Below are positions 1 through 9,229 of a stretch of DNA of 64,000 bases, one piece after another. Below the pieces are notes generated by a model. That model ran no database searches. It worked only from the letters and a program-made list of their open reading frames with translations, and had not been told where the DNA came from. Positions within the stretch are counted from its first letter, which is position 1. Every line of letters begins with the position of its first letter. This stretch comes from Clostridioides difficile_A (GTDB taxonomy: Bacteria; Bacillota; Clostridia; Peptostreptococcales; Peptostreptococcaceae), in contig OX246690.1 of NCBI GenBank assembly GCA_945909635.1, positions 1,364,001-1,428,000 on the forward strand. The letters run 5' to 3'. The translations under genes and the position numbers were made by a program.

Positions 1-199
1 ATTTATATTAGTAGAATGATTTTAGTATTTTAACAAATAATTTTGTATGATATATTTGTATATTTCTGTTGTTTTATAAAAAGTAATAGATTAATATAAA
101 AAATTTAAAGTTTTAAAAAGTTTAATACTTGAAATAATTATATTTAAAGAAGGTGAAAATACAATGAAGCCAAAGTGAGGGTTAAAGAGGGGACAGATT

Positions 200-2539
200 A
201 TGAAAAAAAATACACTTTTACATACAAATATTGTTGTTTGTATTATTATTACTCTTGGTTTTGTAGCTACCTCTGTAATTGGATATCAATCTAATACTAA
301 TATTTTTAAAAATGATATTGAGCATGTATCTACATTAGCTGCTGAAGGTATTTATTATCAGATAGATAAAATCCTTTCAGAGCCTATAAATGTGTCTCTT
401 ACCATGGCAAATGATAGTTTATTAAAAAACTTTTTAAATGGAGAGAAAGAACATTTAAATGATGAAGAGTTTATTCATAAACTACAAGATTACTTGAATG
501 CATACAGGAATAAGTACTCATATGATTCTGTTTTTCTAGTATCGACCAAAACGAATAATTATTATCATTTTAATGGTCTTGATAGAAATCTTAGTGATAA
601 GAATTCTGAGAATCAATGGTATTATGATTTCCTAAAGAATAATGAGGAATATTCATTAAATGTTGATAATGATGAAGCAAGTAATAATAGTATTACAGTG
701 TTTGTAAACTGTAAGATAAAAGATAATGATGGTTCAACTATGGGAATTATAGGAGTTGGATTAAAGGTTAATTCATTACAAAAGTTGCTTAAAGAATATG
801 ATGATAAATTTGATGTCGTAGCACGTTTAATTGATGATAAAGGATTTGTACAATTAACATCCGACAAAACTGGTTATGAGCATATAAATTTTTTTGAAAA
901 TTCTAGTAGTGATTTATCTGATTCAAAAGAGTTAATACTAAATAATAAAAAAGAACAAAAGAGTTTTTGGAATTCATCTGAAAAATCAAAAAGTTATGTT
1001 GTATGTCAATATATATCTAGTTTAAAATGGCATCTTGTTTTAGAAAATGATTTGACTATAATGAGTAAGCAATTTCAAACACAATTTCTAAAAGGAATTG
1101 CAATTATAATTTTGATTATAATATTTGTACTTTTTACAATTACACGTGTGCTTAAGAAGTATAAGAACCAAATAATGAAGCTTAGTGTATCCCAGAAATT
1201 AGAATATCAAAAGTTGCTGAGTCAATCTACTGAAGAACTTTATGAAAATATTTTTGAGATTGATGTCACTAATAATAGAGCTGGTTGTGAAGATTTAAAT
1301 AGATATTTTCATGATTTTGGGTTAGATATTAATACACCATATGATGAAGCACTACATACAATTGCTAAAGAACAAATAAAAGAAGAGTATGCACAGGGGT
1401 ATTTAGATACATTCTTACCAGAAAATGTTCTTAAGTGTTATAATAGTGGAATTAATAATATTAGCTATGATTTTTTAATTAAGACAGACGAGGAAAATTA
1501 TCACTGGATTAGAATTAATGCACGAATTTTCTTTTGGACATCAGATGAATCTGTTCGTATGATATCTTATCGTAAAAATATAGATGAAGAGAAAAATAGA
1601 GAATTGTTACTCCTTGAACGTTCTCAACGTGATTCTCTTACTGGTCTTTACAATAAGGGGGTAACAGAGGAATTTATTAGTTCATTTTTAGAAAATGAAA
1701 ATAATCAAGATTCAGAACATGTTTTTCTAATATTTGATATTGATGATTTTAAAAATGTAAATGATAAGTATGGTCATGCATTTGGAGATTTTATTATAAG
1801 TGAGTTTGCATTGGAGTTGAAATCTCAATTTCGTGAGGATGATATTGTAGGGCGTATTGGTGGAGATGAGTTTGTGGTATTAATAAAAAACTTTAACACC
1901 AATAACTATGTACTTGTAGATAAATTAGAGCGTTTTTGTTCTAAAATTAACCAAAAAAGATTTGCTGGACATATGGAGTTTTCTATTACATGTAGTATTG
2001 GGGTAGCGATGTATCCTGAACATGGTTATGTATATTCTGAGTTATATGAAAAAGCAGACCAAGCACTTTATTATGCAAAAAGTCATGGAAAAAATTCTTA
2101 TCATGTATTTTCAGATGATTCTGCTGATAGCATGTCATTTCACATAGACCCTAGAGATATAAAGGTATTATTAGAAATGGCTACTGATGGTGTTGTCAAA
2201 TTTGCTTGCATGGAGAATTTGAAATTACTTTATTTTAATCAAAAAATGCTTGAATTCACTGGATATTCTGCACAATCTGTTTCATCTGAAGATTTTGATG
2301 TTCTTTCACCAGTATTACAAGATGACTTGCAAATAGTAACTGATACATTGGAAAAAGCAATTTCTAAAAGAGAAACTTTTGAAGTAGTTTTTCGCTTCTG
2401 CCATACAGATGGTCATGTTTTTCCTGTAAGAATGCAAGGTAAGTTTGTAAACGAATTATATCAAAATCGTTATCCTGTTTTTTATGCGATTTATACAGAT
2501 ATATCAAACCTTAATCTTATATCAGAAGATAAAAATTAA
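200..2539 (+). CDS. Membrane-anchored diguanylate cyclase (sensor-PAS-GGDEF-PAS)
   Basis: Predicted to make cyclic di-GMP from two GTP at the membrane in response to an extracellular signal. A membrane segment at about residues 10-32 and a second at about 294-317 bracket a roughly 260-residue outer sensor region of Cache-like size. A PAS-like region (about 340-460) precedes the GGDEF domain (about 475-635). The catalytic GGDEF signature is intact at residues 554-558. REDD at 545-548, exactly five residues upstream, is a complete RxxD inhibitory I-site, so product feedback is expected. A second PAS-like region lies after the GGDEF domain (about 655-775), a less usual position. The start follows an AGAGGGG ribosome site. 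No EAL domain is present. Enzyme class is confident; the ligand is unknown. Confidence 0.9.
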   Translation: MKKNTLLHTNIVVCIIITLGFVATSVIGYQSNTNIFKNDIEHVSTLAAEGIYYQIDKILSEPINVSLTMANDSLLKNFLNGEKEHLNDEEFIHKLQDYLNAYRNKYSYDSVFLVSTKTNNYYHFNGLDRNLSDKNSENQWYYDFLKNNEEYSLNVDNDEASNNSITVFVNCKIKDNDGSTMGIIGVGLKVNSLQKLLKEYDDKFDVVARLIDDKGFVQLTSDKTGYEHINFFENSSSDLSDSKELILNNKKEQKSFWNSSEKSKSYVVCQYISSLKWHLVLENDLTIMSKQFQTQFLKGIAIIILIIIFVLFTITRVLKKYKNQIMKLSVSQKLEYQKLLSQSTEELYENIFEIDVTNNRAGCEDLNRYFHDFGLDINTPYDEALHTIAKEQIKEEYAQGYLDTFLPENVLKCYNSGINNISYDFLIKTDEENYHWIRINARIFFWTSDESVRMISYRKNIDEEKNRELLLLERSQRDSLTGLYNKGVTEEFISSFLENENNQDSEHVFLIFDIDDFKNVNDKYGHAFGDFIISEFALELKSQFREDDIVGRIGGDEFVVLIKNFNTNNYVLVDKLERFCSKINQKRFAGHMEFSITCSIGVAMYPEHGYVYSELYEKADQALYYAKSHGKNSYHVFSDDSADSMSFHIDPRDIKVLLEMATDGVVKFACMENLKLLYFNQKMLEFTGYSAQSVSSEDFDVLSPVLQDDLQIVTDTLEKAISKRETFEVVFRFCHTDGHVFPVRMQGKFVNELYQNRYPVFYAIYTDISNLNLISEDKN

Positions 2540-2913
2540 ACATTATAGTAAAATAAAAAAATTAATATAATAGTATCAACATGTAAAGATTATAAATAAA
2601 ACCTGCTAATAAAAATAGATAGTTTTTTGGCAGGTTTTTAAATTTTTTAATAATAAATTTTTATGTTTTTAGACGATAAAGTTTGGCATTTTAAAGACAT
2701 TACTTATCATTTTAAAAATTAATTATGAAATTTATTATTTGCATAAAACATTTTATAAGAATAAGTATCTATACTTATTGCAACTTTTCTTCAAAAGTTT
2801 TGTATTTATTTGTATTTATTTTGAATTTATTTACTAAATTTGCCTATAAAAAGTATATATAAAAATATAGTTCAAAATGGTATAATTAAGTATAACAGAA
2901 GGAGGTAATGTAA
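2540..2913. other. Intergenic region before the helicase gene
   Basis: About 370 bases without a gene. It holds the terminator of the upstream gene. A TATAAT hexamer at 2881-2886, immediately before the helicase ribosome site, is a possible -10 box but has no good -35 partner. I see nothing else recognisable. Confidence 0.5.
2598..2640 (+). terminator. Rho-independent terminator after the diguanylate cyclase gene
   Basis: Nine-base arms AAAACCTGC (2598-2606) and GCAGGTTTT (2630-2638) are followed by a T-rich tract. Confidence 0.85.
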
Positions 2914-4695
2914 GTGAGCCAATACATAAATATAAACTCTCAGTTAGACGCCCTAAAATTGAAAGAATTCGAGAAATTATTTTACGGAGATATCAATGAG
3001 GACGTTAAAGTAGTGCCAAAAGTTACTCCTTTTAAAGGAATAAATACTGATTTGTTGTATGTTAAAGATGGAAAAATTTTATTTATAAAATTTATGGATA
3101 CAACAGAAGATATATTTTTTATTTTGGAAGAAGAGTTACTTGAAGTTATGAATGAGGAATATGAGCTTTTGAAACTAAAAATGGGACAAAAGAATAGAAA
3201 TATAAGCTATAATTACGTTTACATTATGCCATATGTTGAAGTAGAAGAAGCATATGAGTTTGGAGAATTTGTTAATAATAATATAATAGATAAAAATAAG
3301 CTTCAAGATATAATGAATAAAGGTTCACTAGATGAATTTCTTAGTGAAAAAAACGATGAAATAAATTTAAATTTATTTTTATTAGATATATGCTCAGAGT
3401 ACTATATAATAAATGATAAACTTCATTTAAATGAAAAATTTAAAAAGATTTCTTTCTATAATGATGACTATAAGTATACAGCAACTATGATGGAAGAAGT
3501 TCAAATTAAAGATGCTGTTTCTATTAAATATGGAAATACACTTATTGAAGGTGGTTCTGGTATAGGAAAGACAGCAATTATGCTTTCAAGAGCTATAAAG
3601 CTAGCAAAAGTATATCCACATCATAAATTAATCATATTTACACATACAAAGCAATTATGCAATGAGCTTCGAGAGAGGATAGAGCTATTGTATAAAGATA
3701 ATAATAATTTAGAAGTCCATACATTTAGTTCTTTTATATTTAAACTCGCTAAAAAATACAACTTAATTGTAGACTACAATATGTTAAAAAATGATTATGA
3801 AAAAACTTTTAATAATCTAGTAAAACAAGCACAGAACATTATAAAAAATAAAAATATGTTTAAAGCTATTTTCGTTGATGAAGCAGAAAGTTTTTTAGAT
3901 TATGAGATAGATTTTATAAGAGAGTTTTTATATAAAACCAAATTTATATTTAATGTGTGTTCTTGTAATTCTTTGAATATCTCTAATAGATTAAATATAT
4001 TTAAAACGTTATATAGCAATATAGAGTTTGATGATAAGCTTATCTTAAGCAGAAATTATAGACAAGCTAAAGAGATTGTAGATTTTGCAAATAAATTTTC
4101 AAATAATTCTAACTCATATATTAATGAATTAAGACCAAATACAAAGTTTAATACTTTTTTTAATACCGAAGCACTTAGAAGTGGTAATAAATCTGTTGAT
4201 ATAATAAAGGTAAGTGACCTTGATGACCAGATAAGTTCTGTAATATGGGAAATTGAATACCTGATAAGTAAAAAGGGGCTTGATTATTCTGAAGTTGCTA
4301 TTGTATATCCTTACAATAAGAAAAAGTTAAAAAGTGGAAAAACTATTTATTTTCAATACATGCTAAAAAAAGCTTTAGAAGAAGCAAAAATTCCTTATAT
4401 ATGTGCAGAAGACAATCTGACAAATATAAGTAAGAAGGTAGGAACTACAATAGCAAATATATATTCTATAAAGAATTTGGAATACAAAGCAGTGATAATA
4501 TGTGAGCTAGAAATGTTATACAATCAAACTATAAATGATACAGAGCAAGATTACCAAGTAAATGACTTTGTGGGAGATTTAAATAAGGTTTATTTGGCTA
4601 TGAGTAGAGCAACTGATTATTTAAGTATAGTAACAACTTTTAATGAAGATGCAAGTGATATAATAAGAATTATCACAGAATCAAAAGAGAACTAG
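2914..4695 (+). CDS. UvrD/Rep-like superfamily 1 helicase with N-terminal extension
   Basis: Likely an ATP-dependent DNA or RNA helicase. Walker A GGSGIGKT lies at residues 213-220 and the Walker B DEAE at 322-325. An RNYRQ stretch resembles the motif IV region, and near the C-terminus VYLAMSRATDYL is a good SF1 motif VI. The first 200 residues precede the motor and look like a NERD-like or otherwise accessory region (DLLYVKDGKILFIKF), which is inference. The GTG start is fixed by AAGGAGGT seven bases upstream. The gene stands alone and converges on lepB across a shared terminator. Whether it acts in repair or in defence cannot be told from sequence. Confidence 0.75.
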   Translation: MSQYININSQLDALKLKEFEKLFYGDINEDVKVVPKVTPFKGINTDLLYVKDGKILFIKFMDTTEDIFFILEEELLEVMNEEYELLKLKMGQKNRNISYNYVYIMPYVEVEEAYEFGEFVNNNIIDKNKLQDIMNKGSLDEFLSEKNDEINLNLFLLDICSEYYIINDKLHLNEKFKKISFYNDDYKYTATMMEEVQIKDAVSIKYGNTLIEGGSGIGKTAIMLSRAIKLAKVYPHHKLIIFTHTKQLCNELRERIELLYKDNNNLEVHTFSSFIFKLAKKYNLIVDYNMLKNDYEKTFNNLVKQAQNIIKNKNMFKAIFVDEAESFLDYEIDFIREFLYKTKFIFNVCSCNSLNISNRLNIFKTLYSNIEFDDKLILSRNYRQAKEIVDFANKFSNNSNSYINELRPNTKFNTFFNTEALRSGNKSVDIIKVSDLDDQISSVIWEIEYLISKKGLDYSEVAIVYPYNKKKLKSGKTIYFQYMLKKALEEAKIPYICAEDNLTNISKKVGTTIANIYSIKNLEYKAVIICELEMLYNQTINDTEQDYQVNDFVGDLNKVYLAMSRATDYLSIVTTFNEDASDIIRIITESKEN

Positions 4696-4717
4696 AAAAA
4701 ACTTCTATAAGTAAATT

Positions 4718-4770
4718 AAAAGAGACTGAGATGTGTAAAATAAATTTTACCAATTCAGTCTCTTATTTTC
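4718..4770. terminator. Bidirectional terminator between helicase and lepB
   Basis: Perfect arms AAGAGACTGA (4720-4729) and TCAGTCTCTT (4755-4764), with A-rich and T-rich flanks on both sides, lie between convergent genes. Confidence 0.85.
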
Positions 4771-5301
4771 TTAATCCACTTTTCCAATATTATTAAGAGG
4801 TAAAAGTCTTACCATAACCTTACCAAGAATTTCATCCTCATCAACCATACCTACATCAGGAAATCTACTATCATTACTGTTTTCTCTATTATCTCCCATC
4901 GTAAATAGTTTACCTTTTGGAACAACTGTATCTATATCTCCAGAAGTGTAATTATTGTGTATATATGGTTCATTTAATAACTTTCCATTTACATATACTT
5001 TGGAATCTGATATTTTTATACTGTCACCTTCAGTAGCTATAACTCTTTTTATTAAGTCTTTTTTCTTTCCTGTATCGCCATCAACTAAATTGGTTTTAAA
5101 AACGACAATATCGCCTTTCTCAGGTTTACCAACTCTGTATGATATTCTATTTAAAATTAGATAGTCTTTATCGTCTAAAGTAGGATACATCGATTCTCCA
5201 CTGACAATAGAAGGTCTTATAAATTGTAGGATTACAAATGCAAGTACAATAGCCATAGCTATTGACTTAGCCCAATCAAATATTTCTTTTTTAACACTCA
5301 T
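4771..5301 (-). CDS. lepB: Type I signal peptidase
   Basis: Cleaves signal peptides of exported proteins at the outer face of the membrane. The 176-residue protein is of the short Gram-positive SipS type. It has one N-terminal membrane anchor (about 12-28), the serine box SGESMYPT with Ser37, the lysine box LIKRVIA with Lys85, and the conserved GDNRENSNDSR box near the end. The start is the ATG of MSVKKEIF because AAGGAGA lies just before it; an upstream in-frame ATG would put this ribosome site inside the gene. It lies 39 bases downstream of uppP on the same strand and probably shares its promoter. Confidence 0.93.
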   Translation of the reverse strand: MSVKKEIFDWAKSIAMAIVLAFVILQFIRPSIVSGESMYPTLDDKDYLILNRISYRVGKPEKGDIVVFKTNLVDGDTGKKKDLIKRVIATEGDSIKISDSKVYVNGKLLNEPYIHNNYTSGDIDTVVPKGKLFTMGDNRENSNDSRFPDVGMVDEDEILGKVMVRLLPLNNIGKVD

Positions 5302-5340
5302 AATTTTTCTCCTTATCATTTGTTATTAAATTAGAATACA

Positions 5341-6165
5341 TTAGAATAGAAAGAAATAAGCAAGAACAATTATACCCAAGACTATTCTATAATAACCAAA
5401 GACTTTGAAGTCATGTTTTTTGATATAGTCCATAAAGAATTTAATAACTACAATTGAAACAATAAATGCTACTATAGAACCAACACCTAAAATAAGCCAT
5501 TCAAATCCACTAAATCCAAATCCAGCTTTTAGAAGCTTTAATGCACTAGCTCCAAGCATTGTAGGGATAGCCAAGAAGAATGAAAATTCTGCAGCTACAT
5601 ATCTAGAAGCACCAAGTAACACTGCACCTATTATAGTTGAACCAGACCTAGATGTACCTGGTATAAGAGCTAAACATTGGAATAATCCTATACAAAGAGC
5701 TAACTTATATGTAACTTGAGAAAAATCCTTATACTTAGGTCTTTTATTTCTCTTTTCAAGTCCTATCATTATTATACCATATACAATAAGAGCAATAGCA
5801 ACTACTGTTGAATTGAAGAATAATCTATCTATATCATCTTCAAAAAGTATTCCAATAACTCCAGATGGTATAACTGCAATTATAACCTTAAGCCATAAGC
5901 GAACTGTTTCTTTTTTTTGTTTAATATTCTTTGAGCTATCAAAAGGATTTAACTTTTTAAAGAATATAACAAGTACTGCTAATATTGAACCAAATTGAAT
6001 TACAACCAAAAATGTACTTATAAATGTATCTGAAAAATTCAATTTTATAAACTCATCAACTAATATCATATGCCCTGTACTACTTACTGGTAGCCATTCT
6101 GTGATTCCTTGAACTATTCCTAAAATGACTGCCTTAAAAACTTCAAGCAAACTAAATGTTTCCAA
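5341..6165 (-). CDS. uppP: Undecaprenyl-diphosphatase
   Basis: An integral membrane phosphatase that recycles undecaprenyl diphosphate to the monophosphate carrier for wall synthesis; in this family it is linked to bacitracin resistance. Both BacA/UppP signatures are present: QGITEWLPVSSTGH near the N-terminus and PGTSRSGSTI in the middle, with multiple hydrophobic spans. The probable start is TTG at 6163-6165, eight bases after GGAGGT (6174-6179), giving 274 residues. A slightly longer reading from another TTG would contain the ribosome site. First gene of a uppP-lepB unit whose promoter carries a PadR-type palindrome. Confidence 0.93.
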   Translation of the reverse strand: METFSLLEVFKAVILGIVQGITEWLPVSSTGHMILVDEFIKLNFSDTFISTFLVVIQFGSILAVLVIFFKKLNPFDSSKNIKQKKETVRLWLKVIIAVIPSGVIGILFEDDIDRLFFNSTVVAIALIVYGIIMIGLEKRNKRPKYKDFSQVTYKLALCIGLFQCLALIPGTSRSGSTIIGAVLLGASRYVAAEFSFFLAIPTMLGASALKLLKAGFGFSGFEWLILGVGSIVAFIVSIVVIKFFMDYIKKHDFKVFGYYRIVLGIIVLAYFFLF

Positions 6166-6245
6166 ACCAAAATACCTCCAATACAAATTTATAGTAGCAT
6201 ATTTTATTCATATATTAACAAAAAAATGCCACCTTTTACTAACTT

Positions 6246-6274
6246 ATAATACCATAGTACTGTGTAGTGCACAA
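6246..6274 (-). promoter_or_regulatory. uppP-lepB promoter with PadR-type operator in the spacer
   Basis: Read on the minus strand: -35 TTGTGC (6269-6274), a 17-base spacer, and -10 TATTAT (6246-6251). The spacer contains the dyad seen on the plus strand as CCATAGTACTGTGT (6252-6265). The same arrangement occurs at the padR promoter near 17603-17631. Placement between the hexamers implies repression by steric block. The regulator identity is inferred from the shared motif. Confidence 0.75.
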
Positions 6275-6421
6275 TGGAAGATTGATATTTTCATAAAACC
6301 TTCATAATTTAACAAAGTAAAGTTAGAGCTTATCTATTGAATAAGGGGTATATTTGAAGGGGAAATATATGGTATAGTAAAAGTATAACGATTTTATTTT
6401 ATGAGAAGGAAAGGAGTTATT

Positions 6422-7330
6422 ATGTATAGTACAAAAATACTAGATGATTATGAGTACGAAACCTTTAATGTTTTTTCTACAAAATTAAACCCAAATACAA
6501 AACACGATTATTTATCAAAGGTTATACTGTTTAAAGAGTTCTTAAAAGGGAAAGAATTGATTTATGCGACAAAAGAAGATTGTAAAAATTTTGTAGACTA
6601 TATACAGACCAAATATGCAAAATCAACTTGTGAAAAGATATATAGTTATTTACATAGTTTTTATAACTTCTTAAAGAAAGAAGGATACATAGATATAAAT
6701 CCATTTAGGTATGTAGAGAAACCAACAGTAACAAGAATAAAAACAAAAGATGATGTCCTAAGTATACAAGAAATAAATAAACTTATAGGTATTTTACCAA
6801 AATTAAATATAAGAGATAGAGTAATAATAGTCTGTCTGGTTACTACTGGGTGTTTATTAAATGAATTGGTTAGCTTGAAGTGGAAAGACCTTATGGTAGA
6901 TGAAAACGATAACTCGTACGTGAGACTGGGAAAAGGAAGAAAAGAGAGGGTAGTTAAGTTACATCCATACTTCTTTAAACTATTAGAAGATTATAGGAAT
7001 TATTCTGGGCTTCCTGAGGTAATAATACCTAATGATGACTTTATTTTTACTACTCAAAAAAGTAATTCTATAACAGATAGAAATGTCAGACTTATAGTCA
7101 AAAAAGCTTTAGATTTAGCAGGGCTTTCTCAATATTCAGCAAGAGACTTTAGACATTCATTTGCAGCAATAAGTTTAAGACTTGGAGCAGATGAAAGTGA
7201 TGTAAAAAATCAACTTGGTTGGAGTGACAAATACTATGCAATTAGATATAAATATGTATTAAATTTTGTCGATAGCGAAATAGTGGATTATCTTATTGAA
7301 AAAGATAATTTAGATATAAATAAAAAATAG
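6422..7330 (+). CDS. Tyrosine recombinase family protein, catalytic residues partly lost
   Basis: A 302-residue XerC/XerD-like protein: N-terminal SAM-like core-binding domain (about 1-95) and C-terminal catalytic fold. Lys in GKGRKER, Arg244-His245 in RDFRHSF, Trp267 and the candidate nucleophile Tyr276 are present. The box I arginine expected in TGxRxxEL is Leu145 (TGCLLNEL), and the first His of HxxRH is Arg241. It is therefore probably a weak or inactive recombinase, or a DNA-binding paralogue. ATG 6422 is preferred because AAAGGAG lies immediately upstream; the ATG seven codons earlier would contain that site. No element borders or att sites are evident around it. Confidence 0.75.
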   Translation: MYSTKILDDYEYETFNVFSTKLNPNTKHDYLSKVILFKEFLKGKELIYATKEDCKNFVDYIQTKYAKSTCEKIYSYLHSFYNFLKKEGYIDINPFRYVEKPTVTRIKTKDDVLSIQEINKLIGILPKLNIRDRVIIVCLVTTGCLLNELVSLKWKDLMVDENDNSYVRLGKGRKERVVKLHPYFFKLLEDYRNYSGLPEVIIPNDDFIFTTQKSNSITDRNVRLIVKKALDLAGLSQYSARDFRHSFAAISLRLGADESDVKNQLGWSDKYYAIRYKYVLNFVDSEIVDYLIEKDNLDINKK

Positions 7331-7380
7331 TAATAAATAAAAAATACTATATATAAATGTGAACAAAAAATAAAAAAGCC

Positions 7381-7409
7381 TTGTTATAGTTCGTGAAATT
7401 ATATATAAT
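7381..7409 (+). promoter_or_regulatory. purB promoter
   Basis: TTGTTA (7381-7386), a 17-base spacer and TATAAT (7404-7409), about 64 bases before the purB start. Confidence 0.7.
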
Positions 7410-7472
7410 TATTTATGTACTAATTTGTACACACTAATCACATGACAAAAGATTTAAGGAAGGTGCTAAATA

Positions 7473-8918
7473 ATGATAGATAATAAATATACTACGTACT
7501 CAAATCCACTTACAGATAGATACTGTAGCAAAGATATGAGCTATATATTTTCTCCACAATTTAAATTTTCTACATGGAGAAGACTATGGGTTGCTCTTGC
7601 AGAAGGTGAACATGAGTTAGGAATAAATATAACTGAAGAACAATTAGATGAGCTAAGAGTTAATATAGATAATATAAATTTTGACGAAGCTAGAAAAATA
7701 GAGAAAGAAGTGAGACATGATGTAATGTCTCATGTAAAAGCATATGGTTTACAGTGTGAAAAAGCCAAAGGAATAATACATTTAGGGGCAACATCTGCAT
7801 ATGTTGGAGATAATACAGATGTTATACAAATGAATGAAGCTTTAAAACTTCTAAGAGTAAAGCTTGTAAACTTAATAAATAATTTAAAAGAATTTGCACT
7901 TAAGTATAAGGATATGCCAGCTCTTGGGTTTACACATTTTCAAGCAGCACAACTTACAACAGTAGGTAAAAGAGCTTGTTTATGGGCTCAAGATTTAATA
8001 CTTGATTTGGAAGATTTGAATTACAGAATAGATAATATGAAATTAAGAGGAGTTAAAGGAACTACTGGTACTCAAGCAAGTTTTTTAAGCTTATTTGAGG
8101 GAGACCATGAAAAAGTGAAAGAGTTAGATAAAAAAATCTGCAAAAAGATGGGATATAATTCTTCTTATGCAGTAAGTGGACAAACATATACTAGAAAATT
8201 AGACTATCAAGTGATAAGTATATTATCAGGGATAGCTCAAAGTATGCATAAAATGACTAATGATATAAGACTTTTACAAAGTTTAAAGGAATTAGAAGAG
8301 CCATTTGAAAAGAATCAAATAGGTTCATCAGCAATGGCTTATAAGAGAAATCCAATGAGAAGTGAGAGAATAGCATCTTTATCTAAGTATATAATCTCTG
8401 AATCTTTAAGTCCTGCAATGGTACAAGCTACTCAATGGTTAGAGAGAACATTAGATGATTCAGCTAATAAGAGATTAGCTATACCTCAAGCTTTTATGGC
8501 AGCAGATGCAATACTTGAAATAGGCATAAATGTAACTGATGGTTTAGTAGTATACGAGAATATGATAAATAAACGTGTAAATGAGGAACTTCCTTTTATG
8601 GCTACAGAAACAATACTTATGGAAGCTGTAAAAAGAGGTGGAGATAGACAAGAGTTACATGAGATAATAAGAGAATACTCTATGAAAGCTGCATATAGAG
8701 TTAAACATGAAGGTAAGGATAATAATCTAATTGAGCTTATAATGAATGATGATTCATTTAAAATGAGCAAAGAAGAAATATTATCTATAATGGACCCAAA
8801 AAACTTTATAGGTAGAGCACCAGAACAAGTTGTGGAGTTTGCAAATGAAGTTGTAGAACCAGCTATAAAAGATTATAAAGAAGATTTAGGAAAAGTAGAT
8901 GTGGATTTAAGAGTATAG
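7473..8918 (+). CDS. purB: Adenylosuccinate lyase
   Basis: Cytoplasmic purine enzyme that removes fumarate from SAICAR and from adenylosuccinate. It belongs to the fumarase/aspartase superfamily; the signature GSSAMAYKRNP lies at about residues 284-294, and the conserved ATSAYVGDNTD and TGTQASF segments are visible. Length 481 is normal for the family. AAGGAAGGTG precedes the ATG. It is monocistronic here, with its own promoter and a strong hairpin after it. No purine riboswitch was recognised upstream. Confidence 0.95.
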   Translation: MIDNKYTTYSNPLTDRYCSKDMSYIFSPQFKFSTWRRLWVALAEGEHELGINITEEQLDELRVNIDNINFDEARKIEKEVRHDVMSHVKAYGLQCEKAKGIIHLGATSAYVGDNTDVIQMNEALKLLRVKLVNLINNLKEFALKYKDMPALGFTHFQAAQLTTVGKRACLWAQDLILDLEDLNYRIDNMKLRGVKGTTGTQASFLSLFEGDHEKVKELDKKICKKMGYNSSYAVSGQTYTRKLDYQVISILSGIAQSMHKMTNDIRLLQSLKELEEPFEKNQIGSSAMAYKRNPMRSERIASLSKYIISESLSPAMVQATQWLERTLDDSANKRLAIPQAFMAADAILEIGINVTDGLVVYENMINKRVNEELPFMATETILMEAVKRGGDRQELHEIIREYSMKAAYRVKHEGKDNNLIELIMNDDSFKMSKEEILSIMDPKNFIGRAPEQVVEFANEVVEPAIKDYKEDLGKVDVDLRV

Positions 8919-9229
8919 AAGTATACAGATAAAATATAATCAAAAATGGCTATCTTATTTATAAATAAGATAGCCATTTTAATGGGCTAGCGTCTGCTCT
9001 TCATCGCTATGAAGAGTTCTTCCTTATTTACTATACCATGAATTAAAGAAAATAGCTATATAAATAGTGTTTAATAAGAATAATATAAATAAAATTAAAT
9101 AAAATAATAAGATTACTAATTAAATTTAAACATTCAGTAAAAACTATTGTGCTTGCAATATTTTTAATGTAAACTGAAATAAAGTTATTTAGATAATTTA
9201 ATAAATTTAAAAACAACCGAGGTGATTGT
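8919..9229. other. Intergenic region with two hairpins between purB and the MarR gene
   Basis: After the purB hairpin a locally GC-richer segment (8983-9020) contains an eight-base stem CTCTTCAT/ATGAAGAG (8997-9016) with a CGCT loop. The rest is AT-rich, with no ORF recognised. It presumably holds the promoter of the MarR gene. Confidence 0.5.
8942..8981 (+). terminator. Hairpin after purB
   Basis: Near-perfect inverted repeat with arms of about 17 bases (AAAATGGCTATCTTATT and its complement) around a TATA loop. The T-run is short, so efficiency is uncertain. Confidence 0.75.

Noticed and set aside
164..178. Four-codon ORF (MKPK) with AAGGTG upstream of the diguanylate cyclase
   Set aside because: Too short to support as a leader peptide without expression data; such matches arise by chance in AT-rich DNA.
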